64,000 nt of DNA from Lepidurus packardi (Eukaryota > Arthropoda > Branchiopoda > Notostraca > Triopsidae). The notes beneath the pieces are model-generated. The model was not told the DNA's origin and did no database searches. It saw only the letters and a program-made list of their open reading frames with translations. Within the stretch, counting starts at the first letter, position 1. Every line of letters starts with the position of its first letter. Positions 49,401 through 60,440 of this stretch are shown in pieces. The DNA lies in NCBI GenBank assembly GCA_023053545.1, contig JAKZAN010000004.1, forward strand, positions 12,375,235 through 12,439,234, read 5' to 3'. The translations under genes were made by a program, and so were the position numbers.

Positions 49401-49559
49401 CGAAGCTCTATACTCCTTCCTGGCCAAAACAAAAGGACCGACCACCTTCCCTTTTTTACCTTCTGCACCCAATTTGGCTTGCATTGGGCTGGAGACATAA
49501 AATGACATGGGGTTAAATAGGCGAAACTTTCAAAAAAAAATTAAAAAAAAAGGCGAGCA

Positions 49560-49985
49560 AGAGTTCTAGCGCATTCCACTGGGTGCACTGGTGCAATCTT
49601 TGTGGCACTCAGTGCGTCAATCATGTACAGCTTTACACACTGCGTGCCCAACATACTGCACCAGTGTAACTAGTAACCAGTGTAACGCTCTAAGGAGGCA
49701 ACTGCAATAATTCCGTCTGCACGTTTCTTTGCCGCGCAAAGCTTACTATCGAGTCTAAATCGTTACAATCGATTACATTACATCTTTACACACTGCGTGC
49801 CAAACATACTGCACCAGTGTAACGAGTGGAACGCGCTCTAAGGAGGCAACGGCAATAATTCCGTCTGCACGTTTCTTTGCCGCGCAAAGCTTACTATCGA
49901 GTCTAAATCGTTACAATCGATTCCATTCCATCTTTACACATTGAGTGCACCAGTGCAGCCAGTGGAACATGCTACTGTGATACCG
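49560..49985. repeat. ~150-bp tandem repeat, two full copies plus a partial
   Basis: CTTTACACACTGCGTGCC starts copies at 49631 and 49784; a degenerate start (CTTTACACATTGAGTGCAC) is at 49932. Each full copy also holds CATACTGCACCAGTGTAAC, AAGGAGGCAAC(T/G)GCAATAAT, TCCGTCTGCACGTTTCTTTG and CCGCGCAAAGCTTACTATCG. The two full copies are nearly identical. Confidence 0.88.
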
Positions 49986-50884
49986 ATAAAGTCGTTAATA
50001 TCCCCTTCAAGTTAAACGTCATTAGAATGCGGAGCAACGTTCCAGGTTCCCTGGTTTGAACCTTCCTAGACAACTCTATAGCCATCCAATATTCTAAAAA
50101 CCCTCCTTGATGGTGGTTCGACGCTCAACCCGCTTTTGCTCTTGTTTTTCCTCCAAGGACTTTCCTATTTGCTCATGCCCCAGCACAAGACTTTTCGTAG
50201 ATTACACGCGCTCTCTCTCGCTCGCTTATGGTGTTTCGTTAGCGGTCATTTGATGAGCTCATGGTTCCATCCATGATGAGGTGCGCTGTGCGCATAGCCA
50301 AGCGAGCAAAACTGTCTATGAAATGAGCAACACGTTATGAGTCAAGGCTGGTGTGTGGCGCTTTTGATATATACCAAAAGCCAAAGCTGCTGAGAATGGG
50401 AAAGGGAAGAGCTGACTTGCCTTAAGTTCCCCCCAATATCACGTGCTTTGTTTCTGTTATGTTAGAAGCAACCGGGGACCCGCTTCAGTCGGAATGAAAG
50501 CTCAGAAGGAGTCTCTCCCAAACTCCAGAAGGCCAAAGTATATCTAAGCCTTATCTTCCTTACGCATGCAATCCGAAGCGAAACTCAACCAAAGGTAGCA
50601 GTAGTCTGCGCGTCATTCTCTTTCTCTCTCTTTCGCCCAACGAATAATTCCAGTCGATTACCATGCAAGAGACCTCCGACAGATGACCTCAAAAGATGTC
50701 CCCAAATTTCTTTTTAAATTCTATTCTGTTTCAAGCATCTATAGTTCCCTACTGTCTATCGAGTACCGAAACCTTCACCATAAAAAGAAAAAAAACAGAA
50801 TAGAAACCAGTAGAGTTTTAGTATTGCCAGTCGTCTGGAACACTTTCTTATACCAATTTTCATATTTTAGTTGTTGGACAATGT

Positions 50885-51190
50885 AGGTGTTGAAGAAGTT
50901 CTATTATGTTGTATTATTATGTTGAAAAAGTTCTATTAAGTTGTATTATTATGTTGAAAAAGTTCTATTAAGTTGTATTATTATGTTGAAGAAGTTCTAT
51001 TAAGTTGTATTATTATGTTGAAGAAGTTCTATTAAGTTGTATTATTATGTTGAAGAAGTTCAATCATGTTGTATTATTATGTTGAAGAAGTTCTATTAAG
51101 TTGTATTATTATGTTGAAAAAGTTCTATTAAGTTGTATTATTATATTGAAAAAGTTCTATTAAGTTGTATTATTATGTTGAAAAAGTTTC
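50885..51190. repeat. 32-bp tandem array, about nine copies, ending just before a splice acceptor
   Basis: The unit TTGAA(A/G)AAGTTCTATTAAGT + TGTATTATTATG (32 bp) repeats from about 50890 to 51190. It stops about 28 bp before the acceptor TTTGCTGTTTCCAG (51205-51218) of the first coding exon of the zinc-finger gene, so it lies at the 3' end of the preceding intron, over the branch-point neighbourhood. Confidence 0.93.
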
Positions 51191-51266
51191 TAATGTTACC
51201 CCATTTTGCTGTTTCCAGGTGGTTCCAAGACGTTATGTGAGTGACTAAAGGTAACTATCGGGAGCC

Positions 51267-54200
51267 ATGGTGGGCGGGCGCGGGACTAGCGGTTCCAAAC
51301 CCGCTTCAACGTTCTATTGGGAGGCAGCAACAGGCGTCCCGGCGAGCCAGAGCATGGCGGAACTGGGCGACTTGCCGCAGACGCGTATCAAGCGCAATTA
51401 CCATTGCAGTCGGTGTTATTTCTTCACTCAGAACCCGCGCTCTTACCTGTACCACTTGAAGGAAGAGCACGGTGAGAAACTACGCATTTACGAATGCCAG
51501 TTGTGTATTTACGCTTCGAGACACAATCAAAAGCTCCAGCGACACCTGCGGATGGTCCACGACCTACCCGCGGAAAACTCGCAGCCGTTACCGAACGCCA
51601 GCACCAGCAGCATTACCGTTCCAGGTAACAGTCCACTGTCTAAAGAAGGAGGTAAGGCGGCGGCCTCCCGCTCTTCCCGCTCCTCTTCCGACTCGAACTC
51701 CATGTTTGCCCCTAGTCCCAAAAGTCCTAAACGGAGTACGCGGCGGAATAGCACTACTACCACAATCCAACCGCCGAGAAGTTCCTCCTACGTCACGTCC
51801 GCCAAACGGAAACACAAAATAGAAGAAATAGTCGTCCCTCAGCAGGAAGACGACGAGGAGGAAGACGAGTTGGACGAAGATAACGACAGCAGCGGCGCGA
51901 CGGTCGAAGCAGACATGGAAGAGGATTACTTCGAAGCCGAAGAAGCGGCGGCCATCGCCGCGGCCGAAGAACGCTCCCCTAGTGCCTACCACCACTCTTT
52001 CCGGCACTCGGTGGGGAAGAACGAAGAACTGCGCTGCTCCGTCTGCGATTTCGTGACCAAATCCCGCGTCTTGCTCCAACGCCACGAACGCTTGGTGCAT
52101 CTAAAGAAAAAGTTCTTCCGCTGCGTGAAATGCAACTACGTGACCCACGTCAAAGCGCGCTACACCAAACACGTCAAGTACCATTCCATGCCCATGATTA
52201 AATGCGACATGTGCGAATTCCGCACGCCGTACAAATGGAACCTCGATCGCCATCTCAAGAACCACATGGGAGGCGGCATGTACCAATGCTCGCTCTGCAA
52301 TTTCACGGCTCACATCAAGCAAAGCCTCACGGTGCACATCCAAAATCACCATCTGACCCCCGAACGCGCTCGGGTGTCCCGGCGCCGCAACAAGGTCGGC
52401 GCGTCGGACGAAGCGGATGCCTCCATGGACGCCGAAGAGCTGGATTTGCTGCGATTAGAGCGTGAAGAAGACCTGCCAGACACAGACGATCTGCCGGCGC
52501 CAGAAGACCAGCGTCACGGCAAATCGTCGACTCCCCCCTTGACTGTACCCCCAAATGAAGGCGACATGGGTTCCAAAAGCGACTTCGGCTTCGGCAAACA
52601 TGCCCAATGTCGCGTCTGCGCGTTTAAGGCGATCTGGGACTCGGAGATTCAGCAGCACGAAGCGCGGGTCCATGGAATGCCGACCGAGTCGCCTTTCGCG
52701 AAAGCCTTCAACAAACCGCCTCCGCGACCCATTCCTAACCTGATTCCTATCGGTTCCATGCGTATCAGCACGACTTCGCCGATCACCTCCACGCCACTCG
52801 ACAAAGCGGACAAAGTGGACCAAGCGGACCAAGCGGACAAAGTTTACAAAGCGGACAAAGTGGACAAAGCGGATAAAGTGGACAAAGCGGATAAACTGGA
52901 TAAAGTGGACAAAGCGACGCCGACCATCTTGCGCATTCCGCAGATCCCGAAACGCGCCGAATTCAACACCCAACCAGCTACGGAGTTTAGTCCTCCGATC
53001 CTGGAAGCAGTCGGGTTACTAGCCAAGACGGAAGCCGAGAAATTCAACGCCTTATCATCGAAAACTGCATCCTTGTCCTCGGATTACGTATTTCCGTGGA
53101 ACGCCAGCACGGACAACAACACGAAAGACGGTTCGAGAGGTCTTAAGCATGCTGGCCTGCACAACGCCAGCAGCAAAACCACCTCCTTTTTCGACCAACT
53201 GGCGGAGAAACTCGCTCCGACCAATATCAACCAACTCATTTGCCAGTTTTGCGGGCACGAAGCCAAATGCTTGTCCGAAGCCGTGCGCCATCAAAAGCTG
53301 CATTCAGGTGGGCCTCGCACGCGGCCACCCCTCCCGCCCCCGAACCCGACTTCCCTCTCGTCACGCTGCCAATACTGTCGCCATCGCTGTAAAACGCGGT
53401 TAGACTTACTGTCCCATCTCAAAACGTGTCCCGCGGCTCAGTTAGCCATGGAAGAGGAGCAGAGTGAGCACCAGGCGTCGGAGGAACTGAACGTGAAAGT
53501 ACCGAGTGAGATTGACCAGAAACAAGAGCCGCACCCGATGGAAAACAAGGTCTTTGTGTGGAACCAACCGCCGGAAGCCTCAGTGACGTCACCGACACTG
53601 CTTCCGGCAGGGACACTGGCGGAAGGGGACGCCGAAGATGGCGTTTCGGTGGCCAGCGACCTTTCGGAAAGTAGTATGGTAGGTATAGAAACGATTCCCG
53701 GGATAGGCACGGTTACGGGCGGGATGAACAGTTCTAATACGGCCGAAGGGATGTACCGGAAGGTGTACCGGTGTCCCCATTGCACCTTCTGGGCCAATAC
53801 CGCCTCGAGGTTCCATGTCCATATAGTGGGCCACTCGAATACCAAGCCTTTTGAATGCTCGCAATGCAATTACCGCTCCAATTGGCGCTGGGACATTACC
53901 AAACATATCAAGCTGAAAACGGCCCGCGACCTAAGTCACCAAACCGCCTCGGTGGTCATGCTGGACCCCGCAGGCGAGCGGCACCACCAGCAATACGATC
54001 AGTACCTCACCACCTTACGCGTCATGGAGAGTGCCAGTAAAGTAGTGACATTGCTTGCATTGGGGAGGTCGGCGTCGGTGTCGCCATCTATGTCGCCTCG
54101 CGGAACTCCGTCGCCGGCCGCGCTGTCTCCAGCGTCCGCGAATGCCAGTGTGGAAGGCAATAACACAGGTTTGTCACAGATGCGGGTCCCTCAGCCGCCC

Positions 54201-57200
54201 AAACTAACCAGAGCTCCAGCTATGGCAGGCAACCATCCCCTATCCAGTCTCCTCCGTCAACCACCCCCTTTAACGGCGCTACGACCTCAACCCGAAGCGG
54301 GTGCTCCCCAGCGCCTCTACCGGGGAGACGACCATCGACGCACGGTATGGAAATGCAAGCGCTGCATATTCAAGTAAGTGCCACTTCCTTTCTGTTCATA
54401 ATGATGGAATGCGCGAAATTTATACTTGGATTTTTTGATTCAACTCAAACTAGACTTTAATAATTAGAGTCATATTACATTAATTCGTCTTTTAATTAAA
54501 AAAAAAAACATTTCTTCCTTGATTTTTTTGTATGGTAACCAAAAATTGGATTGAAACAGGCATAAAGACAAGCGCATGGTATTGGCCCACATGGCTAAGC
54601 ATACCCAAACGGACAATTTCTTCTGTGGAATCTGCGGCAAAGGATCAAACTGGCAGAGTGTTATTAGGGTAAAAAAAAAAAAATTGTAAAAAAAAAACTT
54701 ACGCTCGCAAAGCAATACTTGAGCTTTTCCTAAAACCACAAAACAATGCGGTTACGGTTATTTACCATAGGTATACTATTGGTGACTTATCACGCCTAAA
54801 ACAAGAAACTAACGTACTAAAGATGAAAAAGAAAACAAGCCGGAGTAACGCTACGAGTCCCGGTTAGTAAAACAACAGTTTACCGTTACTATTATTCATT
54901 ATTGTGTCACGGCACCATTGGTAAAGCCAAGCGGGAATAACGCCACGAGTCGCGGTTTGCCTGTACGAGGGACGCTCGGTAAGCGTAGCCAAAAGCTACC
55001 GCCTTTAACCCGCCCTGTCAGGCCGAAGAAAAGCCGGAGTAACGGCCCGGCTTGCCCTACGAGAAACGTTCGGTAAGCTGAACGACAGCTCCCGTCCTGT
55101 CAGGCCGGACAAGGCAGCGTTTCCCCGGCCTGCCTGGGCCAAGCAACGACACAATAATGAATAATACACGTTAACCGAGTCAATGGTTGGGTTACCCGGC
55201 ACTCGTACCGCAAGCCCGGTTAAGGTTTTTTCCTTCGGTCGATTAGCTTTTCTTTTGGACTGGGATATACAGTACTGTACTGTACGTTTTAACAGGTTAT
55301 GGTTCTTTTTTTTTTTTTACTAAAAACAACAAAACAGCTATTGTTTCCGGTACAAAAGGTCTTATTCTTAGAAGGTGGTTTGGTTCTTTATGACTTTACA
55401 ACTCCCTCAAACCAACCCAAAACATGTCGAAAACTTGGCTAATGATGGTGTCGGTTTTTGTGTTTGTCTACTCCGTTTTTACTTTGTTTTAGAGACGGGG
55501 ACCGTGACAAGGTGGTGGAACACATTAGTAGCGTTCACTACGGAGGCCTTAATCCTGCACCTTCCACTTTAGATCAAGACCTTACCATGGCAGTAATCCA
55601 AAGTACCTCTCAAGCCCCTCCCCTTTCTGTGCCTCCTTTCCAATCTTCTCTCCTTCCCACCCCTGTGCCTGCTTTTCGTTGCGGAGTCTGTAACCAAGTG
55701 TCCAACTGGAAACATGTGATCCAGGTAAAAAACAACAACATACAAAACGCTTTCTTTCAGCTCCAAACTGCCGAGCGGTATTTTGTGCAGTAACTTACAT
55801 GGGAAGAGAGATTAGTTCGGGTCGTTCAATGCTAATCCACTAACCTTTTAACGCGTTTGCGCAAGAGCAAAAAGCTAATTTTGTATCCATTTTTGTTCCA
55901 CTTAGCGACACTGCCGTTTAAAGCACAACGGGAACATCCAAGTGGTCGAAAACCGACTACCGGACGACGACGGTCCCGTTCTGACCAAAGAAAGTCATTG
56001 GTCCGTGCCTCCCAGTAATACGAGTCTCGGCTTTTACGGCAAAAGAGGCCGAGGAGGCGGAAGAATGTCCTTGGAGCGCAAAGTAGAAATGGCTCGTCAA
56101 TCCGCCGAAGAAGACGGTCTGGGCTACATTTTGCACCCCGACCGTCAGCAATACTTGTGCTCCACGTGCCCTTTTGCTTGCCGCAGTCTTACGGACATGG
56201 AACTACACCGCAGACATCACAACAGTAATAAGGGCTTTAAGAAATGCAGACTGTGCACTTACAACACCACCCAAGCTGCGTAAGTACACTTCTTGAAATA
56301 CTAATAATAAATAGTAATAATAATAATAATAAAATAATAATAATAATAATGAAATACATGTACATTTTTAATAATAAACTTTGGCAACAGGCTTATGCCT
56401 ATACGCCAATATTACTATAAAAAAAATGAAATAATAATAATAATAATAGTAATAATAATAGTAATAATAATAATAATATAAAATAAGTTAATAATAAATA
56501 AACAAAATACAAAATCTACGAAATAAAAACTAATCTATTTAATAAATAATGAAAGATTACAATTTAATCCATTTAACAAAAAAGGATATTAAAAAATATA
56601 TAAATAAAATATATAAAAAATTTATAAAAATAAAAAGATAAAAATCTAATATAAAATAAGTTAATAATAAATAAACAAAATACAAAATCTACGAAATAAA
56701 AATCTAATCTATTTAATAAATAATGAAAGATTACAATTTAATCTATTTAACAAAAAAGGATATTAAAAAATATATAAATAAAATAGATAAAAAGATAAAA
56801 ATAAAATATATAAAAAATATATAAAAATAAAAAGATAAAAATCTAATATAAAATAAGTTAATAATAAATAAACAAAATACAAAATCTACGAAATAAAAAT
56901 CTAATCTATTTAATAAATAATGAAAGATTACAATTTAATCTATTTAACAAAAAAGGATATTAAAAAATATATAAAAAGATAAAAATATATATATAAAAAA
57001 AAAGTAAATTTTTCTGAATTTTTGTTTTTATTACAACAGAGATTTAACAGAGCACTTGCAACTGCACGGAGTGGAAAACCCCACAGATCATTCTCAAGAG
57101 GCTCAACCAGACATGGAGGACGAAAGCACGCCCGAAGTATCCAACAAACGCCATAAATGCCCTCAATGTCCTTACGTAAGCGATTCCAAGAGCCAGTTTC

Positions 57201-59707
57201 TGTACCACAAGCAATTCCACCGGCCCCGTGGAGCGCCTTTCAAGTGCACTCAATGCTCCTATAACGTGAGTCGACGTCATTTGCTCAACCAGCATTTGCG
57301 AGTACACGGTTTACCGCCTTTAAAAGTGGACAGTTCCGAGACGGCGGCTACTGTCACTGCGCATGCGAGTAACGCGAGTTATGCGTCAGATTCTGAAGCG
57401 GGTTATGACTCGGACCACGGTTTGGAAATTGACGAAGAAGTGAGGTCTGAAACCAGCCATATAGAGTGTAACAACGTATCCCCTGCTAAAACCGAAACGT
57501 CGTTAGAAAGTTTGGCGCCCACCGTCAGCGCCTCTAGCGACAACAACTTCACACATTTGAATTTGAATCCCCAACGGCTCCCGCGCCTAACGGACGCCGA
57601 CACGCGCTCCTTGTCCGACATTCCCCTGACGTGGGTCTCGCGGCCTGATGGCAAGTTTTGTAAAATGTTCAAGTGCAGGTTTTGCCCCCATGTGAATTTC
57701 CGTAAAGTCAATATCCAAGAACACGAAAAACGTCACCAAAACTTAAACACCCACACCGGCAACAACAACAATAACAACAACTTTGACCTACAGCGCTGCC
57801 ATCTATGCAACTACCATTGCAACAACGCAGGAGTGCTTTCCGCCCACGTCAAAGTCCATCAAAACATCTTGGGAGTCATTCACGGTTTAGTTGACCCCAC
57901 AGTTAGCGACGAGGACCAGTTGCAAACCTTAGCTACGCTAGGCGATGCGCAATGGGACGTGACCCCGATCGAAGACACCACGCCGCGTTTAGATTTGCTT
58001 CTGCCACCGCGGTCTACAGTTAGCTCCAGCAAGGACCACAGCAAAAGCCAGACGGAGAACGAGGAAAACGGTTCGGAACCCGACAAACTGCTCCACTTCT
58101 GCCAAAACTGTCCTGCGCGGTTCCTAAACGAGAACGAGCTCGTCATCCACGAAAAGTTCCACATTGCGCGGTTTACGCACCGCTGCGACATGTGTTCTTA
58201 CACCGCCCGGCAGAAGCACCACCTCATGGCTCACTTGCGGGTCCACAGTCGCGAATACCAAGACCGAACCCAGTTCTTGCTACAACAGTACCCCGTATCG
58301 GATCTCAACCCGCAACCGCACATCCTAGCGGTTCAGTCCGCGGATTCTAGTACGCAACCCATAGACTTGAGTGCCCACGCGGCTCAGAGTCAATCTGCCT
58401 GTCCTTCCCCCAATTCTTACTCAAATTCGCCGAGTAAAAGCAGCAATACGAGTACTTTCCAATGCTCCGTCTGTCCAGCCACTTTCTGCAAACTCTTCGC
58501 GTTAGACTACCACAATACCTTACATGGCGGGGAAGGGCCTTACAAGTGCAAGTTCTGTGACTACGCCGTCAAAACTGCCGGTAACTTGGCCAAACACGAG
58601 AACCTCCACAAAAAGTCGTCGAATTCCGCCAACGAAGATGAGCACGTGCCTTTATCAGGAGTGGAATTAGCGCTCCAAATCCAGAACCTCGAGCTCCCCC
58701 GTCCGGAAGATCCGTTAGAAGACGAATTCGGCCCCGAGGACGAAGAAATGGACGGATTGGACGAAACGGTCGAAGAGGAAGATTCCGGACGGAACTCCCA
58801 GTACAGTAAGAACGGTCGACTGCGCGCCAAGCGGTTCAAATGCTCGAAATGTCCCTCGGCATTCGAAAAACGCGAGCAATACGAGATCCATCTGAGTCTA
58901 CACGGCTCCCAGCAGCATTACCGCTGCGACCGCTGCGATTACGCGGTCAAGTACTACGCGAACTACCTGCAGCACATCCGGAAGCACGACATCCACGAAG
59001 CGCTGACCAACAACCGCGATTCCGAGCTCGAAGAAGAGCCGTTCCTCGAACACTGCAAATCGCAGGAGGAAGACGAGTCGCTGCTGAGTCAGTCGACGCA
59101 AGTGATTCTGTCCCTCGCCGAGCAGCAGCACCTCATGCTGCAGAAGCAAGGCCTGGGCGGATCAGGATCAGGATCGATCAGACTCAAAGACGACTCGACT
59201 CCCCCATTCCACCCCAAGAAGTGGTTTGCGTGCCACCTGTGTCCTTACAGCGCGTCCCGGAAGGAGTTCGTGGAGAGCCACGGGCAGCGCCATGAGCGCA
59301 ACGGCGGCGCAGGCGCCTTCAAGTGCGATTTCTGCGACTACCGGGCGGCGCAGAAGCACCTGCTCAAGGAGCACTCCAAGTGGCACTTTAAAAGCCGGAA
59401 ACAATGGGCCAAACTCGACGGATACCTGCACTACTCCAATCTAACCGTCACGGGTCGCGCGCGAAAGCATTCCGGCTCGGCTGGCTCGGCGCAAGAAGCC
59501 TTGGAACGCCTTTTTTCGACCGAAGATCGTCCTAATCCAGCTCTTCCGCTTTCAGACGACGACGAGCGAGATAACCTGGTTATCGATCTGTCCACCGGCG
59601 AAACCGTGGCTAATCCCGTGGACGGCGAAGAATCCGACGACGAAACCAAAGAAAAGGACATCGGAGGGATTCCAGACGACCTCAAAGATGAGCTTGACCA
59701 AGTGTAG
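51267..59707 (+). CDS. Large poly-C2H2 zinc-finger protein (about 28 fingers), five coding exons; probable transcriptional repressor
   Basis: Exons: 51267-54373, 54560-54668, about 55512-55724, 55906-56279, 57040-59707; about 2156 residues. An in-frame TAA at 51252 supports the start. Finger groups: seven early fingers (HCSRCYFFTQNPRSYLYHLK, YECQLCIYASRH, RCVKCNYVTHVKAR), a middle set including FECSQCNYRSNWRWDITKHI, and fingers split by introns 2-4. The last exon carries twelve more (for example YKCKFCDYAVKTAGNLAKHE). Acidic and Ser-rich linkers alternate with fingers. PIDLS (58358-58372) and VIDLS (59579-59593) match the CtBP-recruitment motif, which suggests repression. The exon 3 acceptor is uncertain: TTTTAG at 55492 would bring an early stop, so GACAAG at 55511 is used. 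The multi-finger style recalls REST/Charlatan-like or large insect poly-finger proteins (CG9932 type), but I cannot name the orthologue. Confidence 0.85.
52801..52917. repeat. Coding minisatellite: Asp-Lys-Ala/Val repeat in the zinc-finger protein
   Basis: Nine-base units GACAAAG(C/T)G and variants (CAAGCGGAC, AAAGTGGAC) repeat about thirteen times, coding for DKADKVDQADQADKVYKADK and continuing in the same way at residues about 512-550. It keeps frame because the unit is a multiple of three. The high charge suggests a flexible linker or a single helix. Confidence 0.9.
54838..55180. mobile_element. Possible MITE-like element bounded by inverted repeats in a zinc-finger gene intron
   Basis: ATTATTCATTATTGTGTC at about 54891-54908 is the reverse complement of GACACAATAATGAATAAT at about 55147-55164. 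Partial complementarity continues on both sides (TTACCGTTA versus CACGTTAA). The GC-rich core between them differs from the AT-rich intron and carries direct repeats of AAGCCGGAGTAACG / AGCGGGAATAACGCCACGAG and CTGTCAGGCCG. The core has no ORF. The class is a guess; no target-site duplication was identified. Confidence 0.45.
56290..57005. repeat. AT-rich array: AAT microsatellite then 173-197 bp tandem units
   Basis: (AAT)n stretches at 56300-56350 and 56430-56475 are followed by three copies of a unit beginning AAATAAGTTAATAATAAATA near 56481, 56654 and 56851. Each contains AAATCTACGAAATAAAAA, AATGAAAGATTACAATTTAA and AACAAAAAAGGATATTAAAA. It fills the intron before the last coding exon. Confidence 0.9.
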
Positions 59708-60435
59708 AACTCTACAAACTACATTGACGAAGCCAAAAAAACGTATTAAAAAAAAGAAAAAAAAATTGTTACGAAACCAAAGAAGCTATATATCCCTACG
59801 TCTCCTCCCCTTTGTGCCATTGGATCCGTTTAATGCGTTGAGACGACATGAAAAGAAAGAAGAGATGAGTGGCCATGTTCCAAGTGCAATTTGATGGTCG
59901 TTTTTCTAGTTTCATTTTGATTTCCTGGTTTTTTTTCTTCTTAGGGTATGCTTTATTTGTTTCTGTTTCAAAACAACTTAGTCATTGTGTTTGCGTTGCC
60001 AATGTCGTCCTAGTCCTGTCCATTGTTACCGAAAAAATATGGGATAAAGAGTTTTTGGTGGCGGGGAAAAACCGTACGTTTGCAAAAAACAACAAAAAAA
60101 TTGAGTTGATTCATCATTTATGGCTCAAAAACTTCCATTGTTTTCATCCAGGGTAAAAAGAGTGGCATTGGGACTGTTTTTAGGATGTTTTAAAGTCATT
60201 TACGGCCCAAAAACCTCCATAGTTTTCCTCCAGGGTAGAAAGAGTGGAATTGGGACTGTTTTTAGGATGTTTTTAAAGTCATTTACGGCCCAAAACCTCC
60301 ATTGTTTTCTTCCAGGGTAGAAAGAGTGGCATTGGGACTGTTTTTAGGATGTTTTTAAAGTGATTTACGGCCCAAAACCTCCATTGTTTTCCTCCAGGGT
60401 AGAAAGAGTGGCATTGGGACAGTTTTTAGGATGTT
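59708..60435. other. Convergent 3' flanks of the zinc-finger gene and RPB3
   Basis: Only 728 bp separate the two stop codons. On the plus strand ATTAAA occurs shortly after the zinc-finger stop (about 59744). On the minus strand AATAAA (59957-59952) lies about 480 bp past the RPB3 stop. The 3' UTRs may therefore overlap. No coding gene lies between. Confidence 0.6.
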
Positions 60436-60440
60436 TTAAC
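60115..60440. repeat. 82-bp tandem array reaching the RPB3 stop codon
   Basis: Units with ACCTCCATTGTTTTCCTCCA, GGGTAGAAAGAGTGGCATTG and GGACTGTTTTTAGGATGTTTT start near 60131, 60212, 60295 and 60377 (periods 81-83). The last, truncated copy ends at TTTTAA, within the RPB3 stop codon (TAA at 60438-60436). Confidence 0.92.

Larger units (their letters stand above)
42004..51218. other. Nine-kilobase stretch with no convincing coding gene
   Basis: Between PDE12 and the zinc-finger gene. Composition is more GC-balanced than the introns to the left, with pyrimidine-rich blocks (CT repeat 43483-43500, 46740-46800, 49120-49160). A minus-strand frame at 42429-42665 starts at GAAGATGGCGGCGGGGG (YY1-like) but has no recognisable domain. 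The frames at 45949-46218, 47451-47760 and 52-130 codon stretches elsewhere lack family resemblance. The likely content is promoter, leader exons and 5' introns of the zinc-finger gene, whose first coding exon opens with an acceptor at 51218. Confidence 0.5.

Noticed and set aside
51527..53047. Minus-strand frames with VHFIRFVHFVRFV-type repeats
   Set aside because: Antisense of the Asp-Lys coding minisatellite and zinc-finger exon.
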